Made by a program: the position numbers and the translations under genes. Positions 26,885 to 35,286 of a DNA stretch of 64,000 nt are shown here, in pieces; within the stretch, counting starts at the first letter, position 1, and every line of letters starts with the position of its first letter. The stretch is from AP-15 sp963772295. GTDB taxonomy: Bacteria; Pseudomonadota; Alphaproteobacteria; ATCC43930; CGMCC-115725. Under the pieces are notes generated by a model that saw only the letters and a program-made list of their open reading frames with translations, made no database searches and was not told the origin of the DNA. The stretch covers positions 62,001 to 126,000 of the forward strand of contig CAVYWO010000001.1 of assembly GCA_963772295.1 (NCBI GenBank), written 5' to 3'.

Positions 26885-27447
26885 CTCCCGGCCGACCAGT
26901 CGATCAGCGCCCCGAGCATCAGGTCGGCGAGGACGACGAGTGCGGCCGCCGCACGGGTCGTGTCGAGAGCGACGCGCGCCAGGTACCACTCGAACCCGAG
27001 CACCGCCACGGCGGCGGCGAGCCCGATCACCTGGGAGGCCGGCGAACCCGCGGGCCCGGCCGACAGCAGCCCGACCAGAACGAACAGCGCGCTCTGCGGC
27101 AACTGGTACCAGTTGTACGGAACCATGAAGTCGAAGAAGCGGTCTGCTCGGCCGATCCGGCGCGTCAGGCTCAGCATCAACAGCGGGAAGGCGGTCCACG
27201 AGATGACGTAGGCGATCGTCTCGACCGTCACGATGCGCAGGCCGCCCGATTGCCGCCAGTCCGCGTCGGCGACCCGCATCGTCAGCAGTACCAGATAGAG
27301 CGGATAACAGGGGATGGCGGCGCGGAACGAGCGCCAGAACCCGTCGACCGAGCGGTCGAAGCAGTCGAGCCCGCCGCGGTCGCCGCGCACCAGCCGCAGC
27401 AAGCCGACGAGCGCAAAACGCGCTTCGAGCCACGCCGTCATGGCCAC
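26875..27447 (-). CDS. hypothetical multi-pass membrane protein
   Basis: A protein of 188-190 residues with about five hydrophobic segments, for example AAIPCYPLYLVLLTM, ETIAYVISWTAFPLLML, SALFVLVGLLSA and ALVVLADLMLGALIDW. It may start at GTG 27447 or at ATG 27441; neither has a good ribosome binding site. It follows dapE by 18 bases on the same strand and may be cotranscribed with it. I recognise no named family. Its last bases coincide with the tandem CTAGTATAGG repeat, so the 3' end may have been altered by the neighbouring IS. Confidence 0.65.
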   Translation of the reverse strand: MAMTAWLEARFALVGLLRLVRGDRGGLDCFDRSVDGFWRSFRAAIPCYPLYLVLLTMRVADADWRQSGGLRIVTVETIAYVISWTAFPLLMLSLTRRIGRADRFFDFMVPYNWYQLPQSALFVLVGLLSAGPAGSPASQVIGLAAAVAVLGFEWYLARVALDTTRAAAALVVLADLMLGALIDWSAGSLY

Positions 27448-27465
27448 CGAACGCTCGTCAACCGG

Positions 27466-28623
27466 TCACGGGCGGGCGAAATAGATTTCCAGAAAATTGC
27501 GGTAGATTTCGGTCAGCCTGGCGAGGTCGGCAAGGTCCACCCGTTCGTCGGCCTGGTGCATCGTCACCCCGACGAGGCCGAATTCGGCGAGCGGACAAGA
27601 GGCCTGAATGAAGCGCGCATCCGAGGTGCCGCCGGTGGTGCTGATTTCGGGGGTTCGGCCGGTAACCTTTCGGATCGCCGCGGCGAGCGGATCGCCGACC
27701 GCGGCGGACGACACCCGAAACGCTTCGCCGCTCACCGTCACGTCGAGCGTGTAATCGCCGCCGATCCCGTCGAGTCGGGCGCCGAGCCAGCGCTGCAAGC
27801 TGTCGCCGGTCCAGCGATCGTTGAAGCGGACGTTGAACACGGCGCGCGCCTCGCCGGGGATTACATTCGCCGCCGGATTGCCGACGTCGATCGTCGCGAT
27901 CTGCAGGCTCGACGGCTGGAAATGCGGCGAGCCCCGGTCGAGCTCGGCCGTGGCCAGCGAATGCAGCATCCGGACGAGGCGGTGGGCCGCGTTGTCGGCC
28001 AAATGCGGATAGGCGGTGTGGCCCTGCACCCCGCGGACACGAAGCCGGCCGGTCAAGCTGCCGCGGCGGCCGATCTTGACCATGTCGCCGAGGGCCGCGG
28101 CACTGGTCGGCTCGCCGACGATGCAGGCGTCGAGCGCCTCGCCGCGGCGGCCCAACCAGTCGAGCACCTTCTGGGTGCCGTTCTCCGCCGCGCCCTCTTC
28201 GTCGCCGGTGATCAGGAGGCTGATCGAGCCGGCAAAACCGGCGCCGCGCTCGCCGAGGAAGCGCTCGGCCGCGCAGATAAAGGCGGCGATCGCCCCTTTC
28301 ATGTCGACCGCACCACGGCCGTAGAGCATGCCGTCGCGGCAGGAGCCGGCAAAAGGCGGCATCGACCAAGCCTCGATCGGTCCGGTCGGCACCACGTCGG
28401 TGTGGCCGGCAAAGCACAGATTTGGCCGCCCGTCGCCGAAGCGGGCGTAGAGATTTTCCACCCTGCCTTCGCCATCGCCGAAGGCGAGCGGGTGGCAGAC
28501 GAAGCCGAGCCCGGCCAGCGCCGCCGCGACGACGCCCAGCGCGCCTTCGTCCTTCGGCGTGACGCTCGGCCGGCGGATCAGCTCGGCGGCGAGGGCCGCC
28601 GGCTCGAGAGCCGCGTTCGTCAT
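27466..28623 (-). CDS. dapE: succinyl-diaminopimelate desuccinylase
   Basis: A 385-residue M20 metallohydrolase that releases LL-diaminopimelate from the N-succinyl intermediate. Metal ligands are in CFAGHTDVVPTGP, YGRGAVDMKGAIAAF and LITGDEEGAAENGT, followed by CIVGEPTS and, near the C-terminus, ISTTGGTSDARF and GVTMHQADERVDLADL. The dimerisation domain covers about residues 180-295. Its ATG at 28623 overlaps the dapD stop as ATGA, giving a dapD-dapE operon for lysine and peptidoglycan precursor synthesis. The longer open frame upstream is a dapD shadow. Confidence 0.95.
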   Translation of the reverse strand: MTNAALEPAALAAELIRRPSVTPKDEGALGVVAAALAGLGFVCHPLAFGDGEGRVENLYARFGDGRPNLCFAGHTDVVPTGPIEAWSMPPFAGSCRDGMLYGRGAVDMKGAIAAFICAAERFLGERGAGFAGSISLLITGDEEGAAENGTQKVLDWLGRRGEALDACIVGEPTSAAALGDMVKIGRRGSLTGRLRVRGVQGHTAYPHLADNAAHRLVRMLHSLATAELDRGSPHFQPSSLQIATIDVGNPAANVIPGEARAVFNVRFNDRWTGDSLQRWLGARLDGIGGDYTLDVTVSGEAFRVSSAAVGDPLAAAIRKVTGRTPEISTTGGTSDARFIQASCPLAEFGLVGVTMHQADERVDLADLARLTEIYRNFLEIYFARP

Positions 28624-29513
28624 TCGCGCAACAGCTCGTTGATCGCGGTCTTGGCGCGGGTCTGCTCGTCGACGGTCTTGACGATGACGGCGCAATAGAG
28701 GTTGGGGCCGGGGCTGCCGTCGGGCAGATCGCGACCCGGAAACGAACCGGGGACGACGACGGAATAGGCCGGGACGCGCCCGCGATGGACGGCGCCGGTA
28801 TTGCGGTCGATGATCCGCGTTGCGGCGCCGATGAAGGTACCCATCGCCAGCACCGAGCCTTCGCCGACGATGACCCCCTCGACGACCTCGCTGCGCGCCC
28901 CGATAAAGCAATTGTCTTCGACGATGACCGGCTCGGCCTGCACCGGTTCGAGCACGCCGCCGATCCCGACCCCGCCCGAAAGGTGGCAATTGGCACCGAT
29001 CTGAGCGCAGGATCCGACCGTCGCCCAGGTATCGACCATGGTGCCCGGCCCGACATGGGCGCCGACATTGACAAAGCTCGGCATCAAGACGACGTTCGGC
29101 GCGATAAAGGCGGAATGGCGCACGATCGCGCCGGGCACGGCGCGAAACCCGGCGGCGCGAAACCGGTTCGCCGACCAGCCGGCGAATTTCGACGGCACCT
29201 TGTCCCACCATGGGGCGGCGCCGCGCTCGGGGTCGACCGGGCCCCCCGCGATTTCGGCCATCTCGTTGAGCCGAAACGACAAAAGCACCGCCTTTTTCAG
29301 CCATTGGTGGACCCGCCACCCGGCGCCCGTTTTCTCGGCGACGCGAAACTTGCCTTTGTCGAGCCCATCGAGCGCCGCCTCGACCGCCTCGCGCCATGCC
29401 CCGGTGGTCGAGGGCGTGATCGTCTCGCGCGCCTCCCAGGCGGCATCAACGGCGGCGGCGAAGTCGGGCTCGGTCATGGCGGTGGCGAAGTCGGTGGCAG
29501 GCACGCGCACCAT
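28620..29513 (-). CDS. dapD: 2,3,4,5-tetrahydropyridine-2,6-dicarboxylate N-succinyltransferase
   Basis: A 297-residue left-handed beta-helix acyltransferase that succinylates tetrahydrodipicolinate. The N-terminal helical domain covers about 1-105. Hexapeptide repeats run from about 110 (IVRHSAFIAPNVVLMPSFVNV, GTMVDTWATVGSCAQIG, CHLSGGVGIGGVLEPV, CFIGARSEVVEGVIVGEGSV). It starts at ATG 29513; a later ATG in frame (VRVPATDFATAM) is a possible alternative that would skip 12 residues. The start codon itself is inside the 69-bp repeat that recurs at 36.6 kb. Confidence 0.95.
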   Translation of the reverse strand: MVRVPATDFATAMTEPDFAAAVDAAWEARETITPSTTGAWREAVEAALDGLDKGKFRVAEKTGAGWRVHQWLKKAVLLSFRLNEMAEIAGGPVDPERGAAPWWDKVPSKFAGWSANRFRAAGFRAVPGAIVRHSAFIAPNVVLMPSFVNVGAHVGPGTMVDTWATVGSCAQIGANCHLSGGVGIGGVLEPVQAEPVIVEDNCFIGARSEVVEGVIVGEGSVLAMGTFIGAATRIIDRNTGAVHRGRVPAYSVVVPGSFPGRDLPDGSPGPNLYCAVIVKTVDEQTRAKTAINELLRE

Positions 29514-29577
29514 GATCGACCCCGCCCCAGGGTGTCAACCGAGCCCGCGCGGCGCTGTCGTGCGCGGCGCCGACCCG
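29509..29577. repeat. 69-bp direct repeat, copy 1 (dapD start and upstream)
   Basis: Matches 36592-36660 at 67 of 69 positions in the same orientation, with mismatches at a G/A and a C/G pair. This copy contains the dapD start codon and its upstream leader. Together the two copies bound a block of about 7 kb. Confidence 0.9.
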
Positions 29578-29699
29578 GCGTTTCTTTTCGCCTCAAGACG
29601 GGGAGCGTTGAAGCTGCTGCGTCGCACCGGGGCCGGCATCAAAAATCGCGCTCAGGGCCTGCGGACCGGCGGCTCGCGGTTAGTTTTCGGAGGGAGCTC

Positions 29700-29900
29700 T
29701 TTGGACGGCCGAATTGGACATCGCGAGCTGGCTGCACGGTCTCGGGCTGGAGCAATACGAGGCTACTTTCTGCGAGATCAGGATTGGCAACACGGCTCGA
29801 CCCGGGGGACCTGCGGGCGGTGCGGGTGGGGCTCGCGCTGGTCGAGGCGGTGACTGCGCTCGGCGCGGTCACCGCGACGCGGCTGCAGCGCCGCTTGCAA
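29700..29900 (+). pseudogene. debris of a SAM-domain/cyclase regulator, copy A
   Basis: A SAM-like start (ELDIASWLHGLGLEQYEATF) runs for about 27 residues. Then, in another frame, comes a piece matching the cyclase domain of the full gene at 57 kb (LDPGDLRAV joined directly to VGLALVEAVTALG). Most of the cyclase between these points is deleted. It is clearly a relic of the gene family represented intact at 57.2-60.5 kb. Confidence 0.6.
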
Positions 29901-29945
29901 CCGGCCAAGGTTGGCGAAGGCTGCAAGACCGGGAGGGGCAGGCTG

Positions 29946-30107
29946 ATGTCGGAAGGAACGATAGGGGCGTGGCGCGTCATCGGACTGTGCGGGATTGTCC
30001 TCGGGTTAATTCTGATGCTTCCCGCTTGCACAGATTTTAAGAATGTCCTTTGTCGTCCGCAGGGTCATTGTGTGGATGCGCCTGATCAGTCGCAGCCGCA
30101 TTTCTGA
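29946..30107 (+). CDS. small lipoprotein (53 residues)
   Basis: ATG 29946 follows a GGAGGGG site and opens a 53-residue product. It has a hydrophobic signal segment (IGLCGIVLGLILM, about 12-24) and the lipobox LPAC with Cys28 as the predicted lipidated residue, then a short Cys-containing tail (FKNVLCRPQGHCVDAPD). The two later cysteines could form a disulfide. It resembles the entericidin-like or orphan small lipoproteins only in size. The lipobox and ribosome binding site make it more than chance, although the DNA around it is decayed gene fragments. Confidence 0.55.
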   Translation: MSEGTIGAWRVIGLCGIVLGLILMLPACTDFKNVLCRPQGHCVDAPDQSQPHF

Positions 30108-30346
30108 TCGGTTGATGCGCGGCCAGCTCGCGCCGGGGGGCGCATTCTAGGACCGGGCCGGGGCGCTGAACGGATGGTCGCCGCCAGCTTCTCTAAGGGT
30201 TCGTCGAGTAACAGCAGGTTTATGGCGCTCATCAGCGCGCGCCAGCGCCCATCGCGTTACCTCTGTTTTCCGCGAGCTCAAAGGCATGCCCGCTCGCGCG
30301 CCCGGTCGGACTATCCCTCGGCGGATGTCGCCTCGATCTCATCGCT

Positions 30347-30470
30347 CGGCAGCTGACGGTGATGTTCTGCGATCTGGTCGGCTCGACGGCACTGTCGGCG
30401 CGTCTCCATCAGATCGACGGTGCGTTGCGGGCGCTGGGACGACGCCTCGTCATCGCCAGCGAGCCGGCGT
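30347..30470 (+). pseudogene. debris of a class III cyclase domain, copy B
   Basis: About 20 residues (RQLTVMFCDLVGSTALSARL) match the first beta-strand and metal-binding aspartate of the cyclase domain in the 57-kb gene, then identity ends at HQIDGALRALG and a stop. The rest of 30108-30346 shows no gene. Confidence 0.6.
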
Positions 30471-30482
30471 AGACGCCGGCTC
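30461..30482. terminator. hairpin after the PuuE-like gene
   Basis: A perfect 10-bp stem (GAGCCGGCGT/ACGCCGGCTC) with a two-base centre lies 14 bases after the stop of the minus-strand hydrolase gene. There is no T-run on either side, so termination is only a possibility. Confidence 0.3.
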
Positions 30483-30495
30483 GCCGCAGCGGGGA

Positions 30496-31419
30496 TCACG
30501 CCGCGGGCGGCGGATGCGTCGCAAGCCAGTGCCGCGCGATGTCGATGCGCCGGCAGATCCAGACGTCCGGCAGGGTCGCCGCATAATCGAGAAAACGGGC
30601 GAGACCGGCGGCGCGCGGCGGATGGCCGAGGACCCGCGCGTGCATGCCGACCGACATCATCTTGCCGCCGCGCCGAGGGCTCTCGGCGCGCAAGAGGTCG
30701 AGTGCGTCGCGCAACAGCCGCTCGAAATCATCGCCGTTGCCAATACCGCCGCCGCGCTGGAACTTCACGTCATTGGCGGCAAGCGTATAGGGGACGACGA
30801 GATGCGGCTTGCCGGCCACCGCGACGTAATAGGGCAGTTCGTCGTTGTAGGCATCGCTGTCGTAGACAAACCCGCCATGCTCGACGACGAGCCGCCTTGT
30901 GTTGATGCTCGGGCCATAGCGGCAATACCAGCCGGGGGGCGCCTCGCCCACCGTGCGCTTGAGGCTCGCCACGGCGCGGGCGATGTGCTCGCGCTCCTCG
31001 GTCTCGCTCAATTGCCAGTGATTGACCCAGCGCCAGCCGTGGCAGCAGATGTCGTGACCCGCGGCGCGCCAGGCCGCGGCAAGCTCGGGGAGCCGCTCCA
31101 GCGCGAGGGCGCAGGCAAAACCGGTCAGCGGCAGATTGCGCGCCGCGAACAGGTCGAGGATGCGCCATACCCCGACGCGGCTGCCATACTCGAACATCCC
31201 CTCGGCGGCGAGGTCGCGCGCCCCGCGCGGCAGCGGCGGTTCCCCCATCTCGGTCAGGGTGCCCTCCGAGAAGCCGTCGCCATGCTCGATCGCGTATTCC
31301 GATCCCTCTTCGATATTGAGCACAAAGTTGAGGGCGACGCCGGCGCCGCGCGGCCATTTGGGGTCCGGCGGGTGGCGGTCGTGGCCGACGAGATCGCGAT
31401 CGCCGTTCTGGACAATCAT
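30496..31419 (-). CDS. polysaccharide-deacetylase-fold hydrolase, PuuE-like allantoinase
   Basis: A 307-residue NodB-fold protein closest in layout to PuuE, the metal-independent allantoinase that opens allantoin to allantoate. Landmarks are the early DLVGHDRHPPDPKWP, ALNFVLNIEEGSEYAIEHGDG, DICCHGWRWVNHWQLSE (in place of the metal-binding HxxxH), WYCRYGPSINTRRLV, and KMMSVGMHARVLGHPPRAAGL. It starts at ATG 31419 with GAGGGA upstream, 13 bases after the permease gene, and is the last gene of the importer operon. An imported ureide or amide is therefore a fair guess for its substrate. Confidence 0.78.
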   Translation of the reverse strand: MIVQNGDRDLVGHDRHPPDPKWPRGAGVALNFVLNIEEGSEYAIEHGDGFSEGTLTEMGEPPLPRGARDLAAEGMFEYGSRVGVWRILDLFAARNLPLTGFACALALERLPELAAAWRAAGHDICCHGWRWVNHWQLSETEEREHIARAVASLKRTVGEAPPGWYCRYGPSINTRRLVVEHGGFVYDSDAYNDELPYYVAVAGKPHLVVPYTLAANDVKFQRGGGIGNGDDFERLLRDALDLLRAESPRRGGKMMSVGMHARVLGHPPRAAGLARFLDYAATLPDVWICRRIDIARHWLATHPPPAA

Positions 31420-31432
31420 GTCGATCCCTCAT

Positions 31433-32431
31433 TCAAAACTGCTGCTCTTCGCGCCCGCGCACCAGTTGCGACAGGGTGACCGCGACCACCAACGCGCCGC
31501 CATAGAACATGTCTTGGACAAAGGTCGAGACGCCGAGAAACACCAGCCCGGTGATGCCGACAATCAGAAAATACACCGCCAGCATCGTCCCCCACGGGTT
31601 GAAGCGCCCCGGGCGGATGCTGGTCGAGCCGAGAAAGGCGGCGGCAAAAGCCGGCAGCAGCAGCGCCGCGCCGGAAACCGGGTCGGCGGCGCCCTGCGTG
31701 CCGCAATAAAGGATGCCGGCGATCGCCCCGAGCAGGCCCGACGCGATCATGCAGCCCCAGCGCATCCGGTCGGTGTTGATCCCCGACAGCCGCGCCACCT
31801 CGCGCCCGCGTCCGACGAACAGCATGCGCTGGCCGAGCGCGGTGTACTCGAAGACATACCAGACCACGGCACAGATTACGAGCGCGTAATAGAATTCGAG
31901 CGGGATGCCGAACAGGCGCCAGACGATCACCACATTCATCAGGCTGTTGGCGATGCCGCTGATCGTCATCGAGCCGCTGATCCACAGCGTGACGCCCTCC
32001 AGAAAGGTGCCGACGCCCAAGGTCACGATCAGCGAATGAATGCGAAAATAGGTGATAAAGAACGCGTTTATGGCGCCGACCGCCAGCCCCATCGCGATCG
32101 CCGCCAGCGCCGCCTCCCACACCGGCCAGCCGAGCTGGGCGTTGAGCACTGCGATCATCATCGCCGACAAGGTCAGGACATTGGCGATCGAGAGGTCGAA
32201 ATCGTTGGCCGTCAGGGGAATGATCAGGCCGAGCGTAATGACCACCAGCACCGCCTGCGAGCCGAGGATGCTGGAGAAGTTGGACCAGGTGAAAAAGGTA
32301 TCGGGCCGCAACACGCTGAAGGCCGCCACCATGGCGGCCAAGCAGATGATCAGGGCGAGGCGCTCGCCGAGGTCGATCAGGTTCTGCCGCGGACGCCGCG
32401 ACGCGGCGCGGACGGTATCTTGGCGGCTCAT
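31433..32431 (-). CDS. sugar-type ABC transporter permease (RbsC/AraH family)
   Basis: A 332-residue inner-membrane permease with eight to ten hydrophobic segments. Family marks are LGLIIPLTANDFDLSIANVL (the DLSxG-like loop near residue 75), LIVTLGVGTFLEGVTLWISG, YALGQRM-like TALGQRMLFVGRGREVARLSG and the C-terminal LPAFAAAFLGSTSIRPGRFN. ATG 32431 overlaps the ATPase gene stop (ATGA). The open frame extends upstream, but that is ATPase antisense shadow. It works with the ATPase and the periplasmic binding proteins encoded upstream. Confidence 0.9.
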   Translation of the reverse strand: MSRQDTVRAASRRPRQNLIDLGERLALIICLAAMVAAFSVLRPDTFFTWSNFSSILGSQAVLVVITLGLIIPLTANDFDLSIANVLTLSAMMIAVLNAQLGWPVWEAALAAIAMGLAVGAINAFFITYFRIHSLIVTLGVGTFLEGVTLWISGSMTISGIANSLMNVVIVWRLFGIPLEFYYALVICAVVWYVFEYTALGQRMLFVGRGREVARLSGINTDRMRWGCMIASGLLGAIAGILYCGTQGAADPVSGAALLLPAFAAAFLGSTSIRPGRFNPWGTMLAVYFLIVGITGLVFLGVSTFVQDMFYGGALVVAVTLSQLVRGREEQQF

Positions 32432-33939
32432 GCCGCTCTCCCATAACAGGCGGAAACGATGGCGTGCTTGTCGAGCCCCGGCGGCGCGATCTCGGCCGCG
32501 ATGCGGCCGCGCGACAATACCAGCACGCGGTCGCAGATGTCGGCGAGCTGGTCGGCGTCGGAGCTGGCGCACAGAACCGCCGTGCCGCGCTCGGCGGCAT
32601 CGCGGATGGCGCGGAAAATGGTGCGCCGCGCCCCGACATCGACCCCCTGCGTCGGTTCGTCAAGCAGCAACAGGGTCGGTTTGAGCTGCAGCCATTTCGC
32701 CAGGATGACCTTCTGCTGGTTGCCGCCGCTCAGCGCCGACAGCAACAATTCCGGCCGGTTCGGCACCACGCCAAAGGCCTGACCGAGCTCGCGCGCGGTT
32801 TCGAGGATTGGCCCGCGCCGCAACAGCCACGAATGGAAACGCGTCGTCAGCGCCGGTAGCAGCATATTGTCGGCGACCGGCAGCGACGCGACGCCGCCGG
32901 CGACCGCGCGGTCGCCGGGGACCAGCGCCATCCCCGCCTGCAGCGCCACGGCGGGGTCGAGTTGCGGCAGCGACAACCGCCGCCCGGCCAGCTCGAGTTC
33001 GCCCGCCTCGGCCTTGAGCCCGCCATAGACGAGATAGGGCACCTGCTCGTAGCCCGAGCCGAGCAGGCCGGTCAATCCCACCACCTCGCCGGCGCCCAGG
33101 TCGAGCGACAGACCCGCAACCTGCCCACCCTTCAGCCCGCGCAGCCGCACCGCCGGCGCCGCCGCCGGCGGGTGCTGCCGCTCGCCGGCGGCTTCAAGAT
33201 CGCGGCCGACGATCATGCGCACGACCTCCTCGCGGCTCGAGTGGGCGGTCACCAGCGTGCCGGCGACCTGGCCGTCGCGCAACACCGTCGCCCGGTCGGT
33301 GATCTCCAGCGCCTCGTCGATGTCGTGCGACACGAACACGACGGCGGCTTCGCCCGCCGCCAGCCGCCGGATCAGCGCGAACAGCCGCTCGACGTCGCGG
33401 CGCGGCAGAAACGGCGTCGGCTCGTCGAGCACCAATACGCCGCGCCCATGCCCGGCTCCCTCGACCGCGCGCACGATCGCGACCAGTGCGCGCTCCATCG
33501 AGGACAGGCGCGACAGGATCGCCAGCGGCTCGATGTCGAGTTCATAACGGGCAAAGGTGGCGCGCGCCGCCTCGGCCTCGCGGCGCCAATCGATGAGCCA
33601 GCGTTCGCTCGTCGCGAGCCGGGTGACCAGGAGGTTTTCGAGAACCGTCAGGGCCGGCACCAGCCCCAGGTTCTGGTGGACGAAGCTGAGGCCGTAGCGG
33701 ACAAACCCGCCGGGCGGCACCGGCAATGGGACGGCCTCGCCGTAGATGCGCAGGCTGGCGCCGGGGTCGGGGCGGTGAAACCCCGCGAGCACCTTGATGA
33801 GCGTCGATTTGCCCGATCCGTTCTGCCCCAACAGCCCGTGCACCTCGCCGGCGCGGACCGTGAAATCCACCTCCCGCAAGGCGCGCTGCCCGCCAAAGGT
33901 CTTTGACAGCCCGCGCACTTCGAGGGCGAGGTCGTTCAC
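32428..33939 (-). CDS. sugar-type ABC transporter ATP-binding protein (RbsA/XylG-like, two nucleotide-binding domains)
   Basis: A 503-residue double ATPase. NBD1 (about 1-235) has Walker A GQNGSGKST and Walker B VLVLDEPTPFL, but its signature is degenerate (LSSMERALVAI instead of LSxGDQQ). NBD2 (about 245-500) has a non-canonical Walker A region (GLTGLLGSGYEQ), a canonical signature LSGGNQQKVILAKWL and Walker B LLLLDEPTQGVD. Only the site built from NBD1 Walker A and NBD2 signature looks competent, as in RbsA. GTG 33939 overlaps the stop of the binding-protein remnant (GTGA) and is the likelier start; GTG 33951 is also open. Confidence 0.9.
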   Translation of the reverse strand: MNDLALEVRGLSKTFGGQRALREVDFTVRAGEVHGLLGQNGSGKSTLIKVLAGFHRPDPGASLRIYGEAVPLPVPPGGFVRYGLSFVHQNLGLVPALTVLENLLVTRLATSERWLIDWRREAEAARATFARYELDIEPLAILSRLSSMERALVAIVRAVEGAGHGRGVLVLDEPTPFLPRRDVERLFALIRRLAAGEAAVVFVSHDIDEALEITDRATVLRDGQVAGTLVTAHSSREEVVRMIVGRDLEAAGERQHPPAAAPAVRLRGLKGGQVAGLSLDLGAGEVVGLTGLLGSGYEQVPYLVYGGLKAEAGELELAGRRLSLPQLDPAVALQAGMALVPGDRAVAGGVASLPVADNMLLPALTTRFHSWLLRRGPILETARELGQAFGVVPNRPELLLSALSGGNQQKVILAKWLQLKPTLLLLDEPTQGVDVGARRTIFRAIRDAAERGTAVLCASSDADQLADICDRVLVLSRGRIAAEIAPPGLDKHAIVSACYGRAA

Positions 33940-34032
33940 CGCAGTTCCCACAGCTTCGCGTAGCCCTCCAGATAGGTGGCGTAACCCTTGCTGAGCCGCG
34001 GCGGTTTGCCGGCATCGGCGGCGTTGTGCCGC
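33936..34032 (-). pseudogene. C-terminal remnant of a third substrate-binding protein gene
   Basis: Directly after the stop of the first complete binding-protein gene, the minus strand encodes RHNAADAGKPPRLSKGYATY and LEGYAKLWELR before a TGA that overlaps the ATPase start. This is unmistakably the C-terminus of the same protein family (compare LSKGYGNAYVEGYDKLWELK next door) with no gene in front of it. It shows that at least three binding-protein genes once stood in tandem. Confidence 0.8.
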
Positions 34033-34038
34033 GCGGCC

Positions 34039-35145
34039 TTACTTCAGTTCCCAGAGCTTGTCATAGCCCTCGACATAGGCGTTGCCATAGCCCTTGCTGA
34101 GCTGCGGCGGCGTGCCGGCGTCGGCGGCGTTGTGGCTGTCAAAGATGTACATCGGGATATGCTCGTCGTGCACTTTCGGCAGATGACAGACGATGCGCAA
34201 CTCGGCGTCGATGACGGCATGGCCGATCCAGTCGAGGTTCTCGCCGATATCCATCTCCACCTTGCCCTGCTGGACGAGGCCGAGCACAAAGGGGGTGCCG
34301 TTGAATGTAGCAATTTTGACCCGGTCCGCCGAATTGGTCATCGTGACTGCGGGAACCACGAACTGCGACATGCTGTCGTAGATTGGGATGATGTAATTGA
34401 CGTTGGGATGGCTGAGCAACGTCGCCTGGACGGACGGGGTGATGCGCGTCGACCAGTCGGTCACCGGGGTGTTGATGACATTGGTTTTGCACTTCGGGCA
34501 ATGCTTCAGCTCGCTCTCGATGCCGGGCACCATGGCCTCGGTCGCGAGCGAGCCGGTCGAGATGACGACAATCGCATCGAGCTTGCCCTTGGTGTGGAGG
34601 GCGGCCCAATCGACGAGCAGGGCGCCGGCCTTGTAAAAATCGAACGCGACGTCGTCGACCCCCATTTTCTGCAACATCGGCGTTTGCTCGAGACCGCTCG
34701 AATGCGTGACGATGACCGGGATGCCGGCGGCCAGGGCCGCCCTGACCTGCGGCACCAACTGGCGCGGGTCTTGGCCGCCCATCAGGTCGATCAGGTTCGG
34801 CTTTTCGGTCAGCGCGGCGTTCACGCCTTGCACCCATTGTCCGATCTGACCCTGATTTTCCCAGACCGTGAACCTGAAGCCGATCTTTGCCGCGATCGCG
34901 GTCATGGACTTCTCGATATTGGCAGTGAACGGGTTCGCCGAGGAGACTGGCATGCTGAATATGGCTTTGCCCTTCATGCACGCGCGGGCGTCGAAGGGCG
35001 GCCCCGGCGCGATGAATTTGGGCTTTTGCAGAAACGGCTTGAGCTGGTTCTCGAAATACGCGAGGTCGTCGGCCCGAACCGGGGCGGCAATCGCGCAGGC
35101 CACGAAGAGGGCCGCCGCCGCCGAAAGAATGCGCCGCAATTGCAT
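34039..35145 (-). CDS. periplasmic substrate-binding protein of the sugar-type ABC importer, copy 1
   Basis: A 368-residue periplasmic binding protein (type 1 fold). ATG 35145 has GGAGG about ten bases upstream; the in-frame ATG at 35160 overlaps that site and is less likely. The signal peptide (LRRILSAAAALFVACAIAAP) is cut near ADDLAYFE. Conserved with copy 2 are CMKGKAIFSMPVSSANPFTA, WVQGVNAALTEKPNLIDLM, DFYKAGALLVDWAALHTKGK, HCPKCKTNVINTPV with a CxxC pair, and YIIPIYDSMSQFVVPAVTM. It feeds the RbsA/RbsC-like pair. The CxxC motif is unusual for sugar binding proteins. Confidence 0.88.
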   Translation of the reverse strand: MQLRRILSAAAALFVACAIAAPVRADDLAYFENQLKPFLQKPKFIAPGPPFDARACMKGKAIFSMPVSSANPFTANIEKSMTAIAAKIGFRFTVWENQGQIGQWVQGVNAALTEKPNLIDLMGGQDPRQLVPQVRAALAAGIPVIVTHSSGLEQTPMLQKMGVDDVAFDFYKAGALLVDWAALHTKGKLDAIVVISTGSLATEAMVPGIESELKHCPKCKTNVINTPVTDWSTRITPSVQATLLSHPNVNYIIPIYDSMSQFVVPAVTMTNSADRVKIATFNGTPFVLGLVQQGKVEMDIGENLDWIGHAVIDAELRIVCHLPKVHDEHIPMYIFDSHNAADAGTPPQLSKGYGNAYVEGYDKLWELK

Positions 35146-35286
35146 CAGACTTCCTCCCATTGGCTGCGCCGAAGGCGGCGCGACATTGGCCCGCCCGCGT
35201 GCCGACCGACTGCGCCGGCGGAGAGGGCCGGCTGCGGCAGCGGCCGCGCTGCAGGCCCGGATCGCCCCGCCCTCCGGCAGGGCCGC

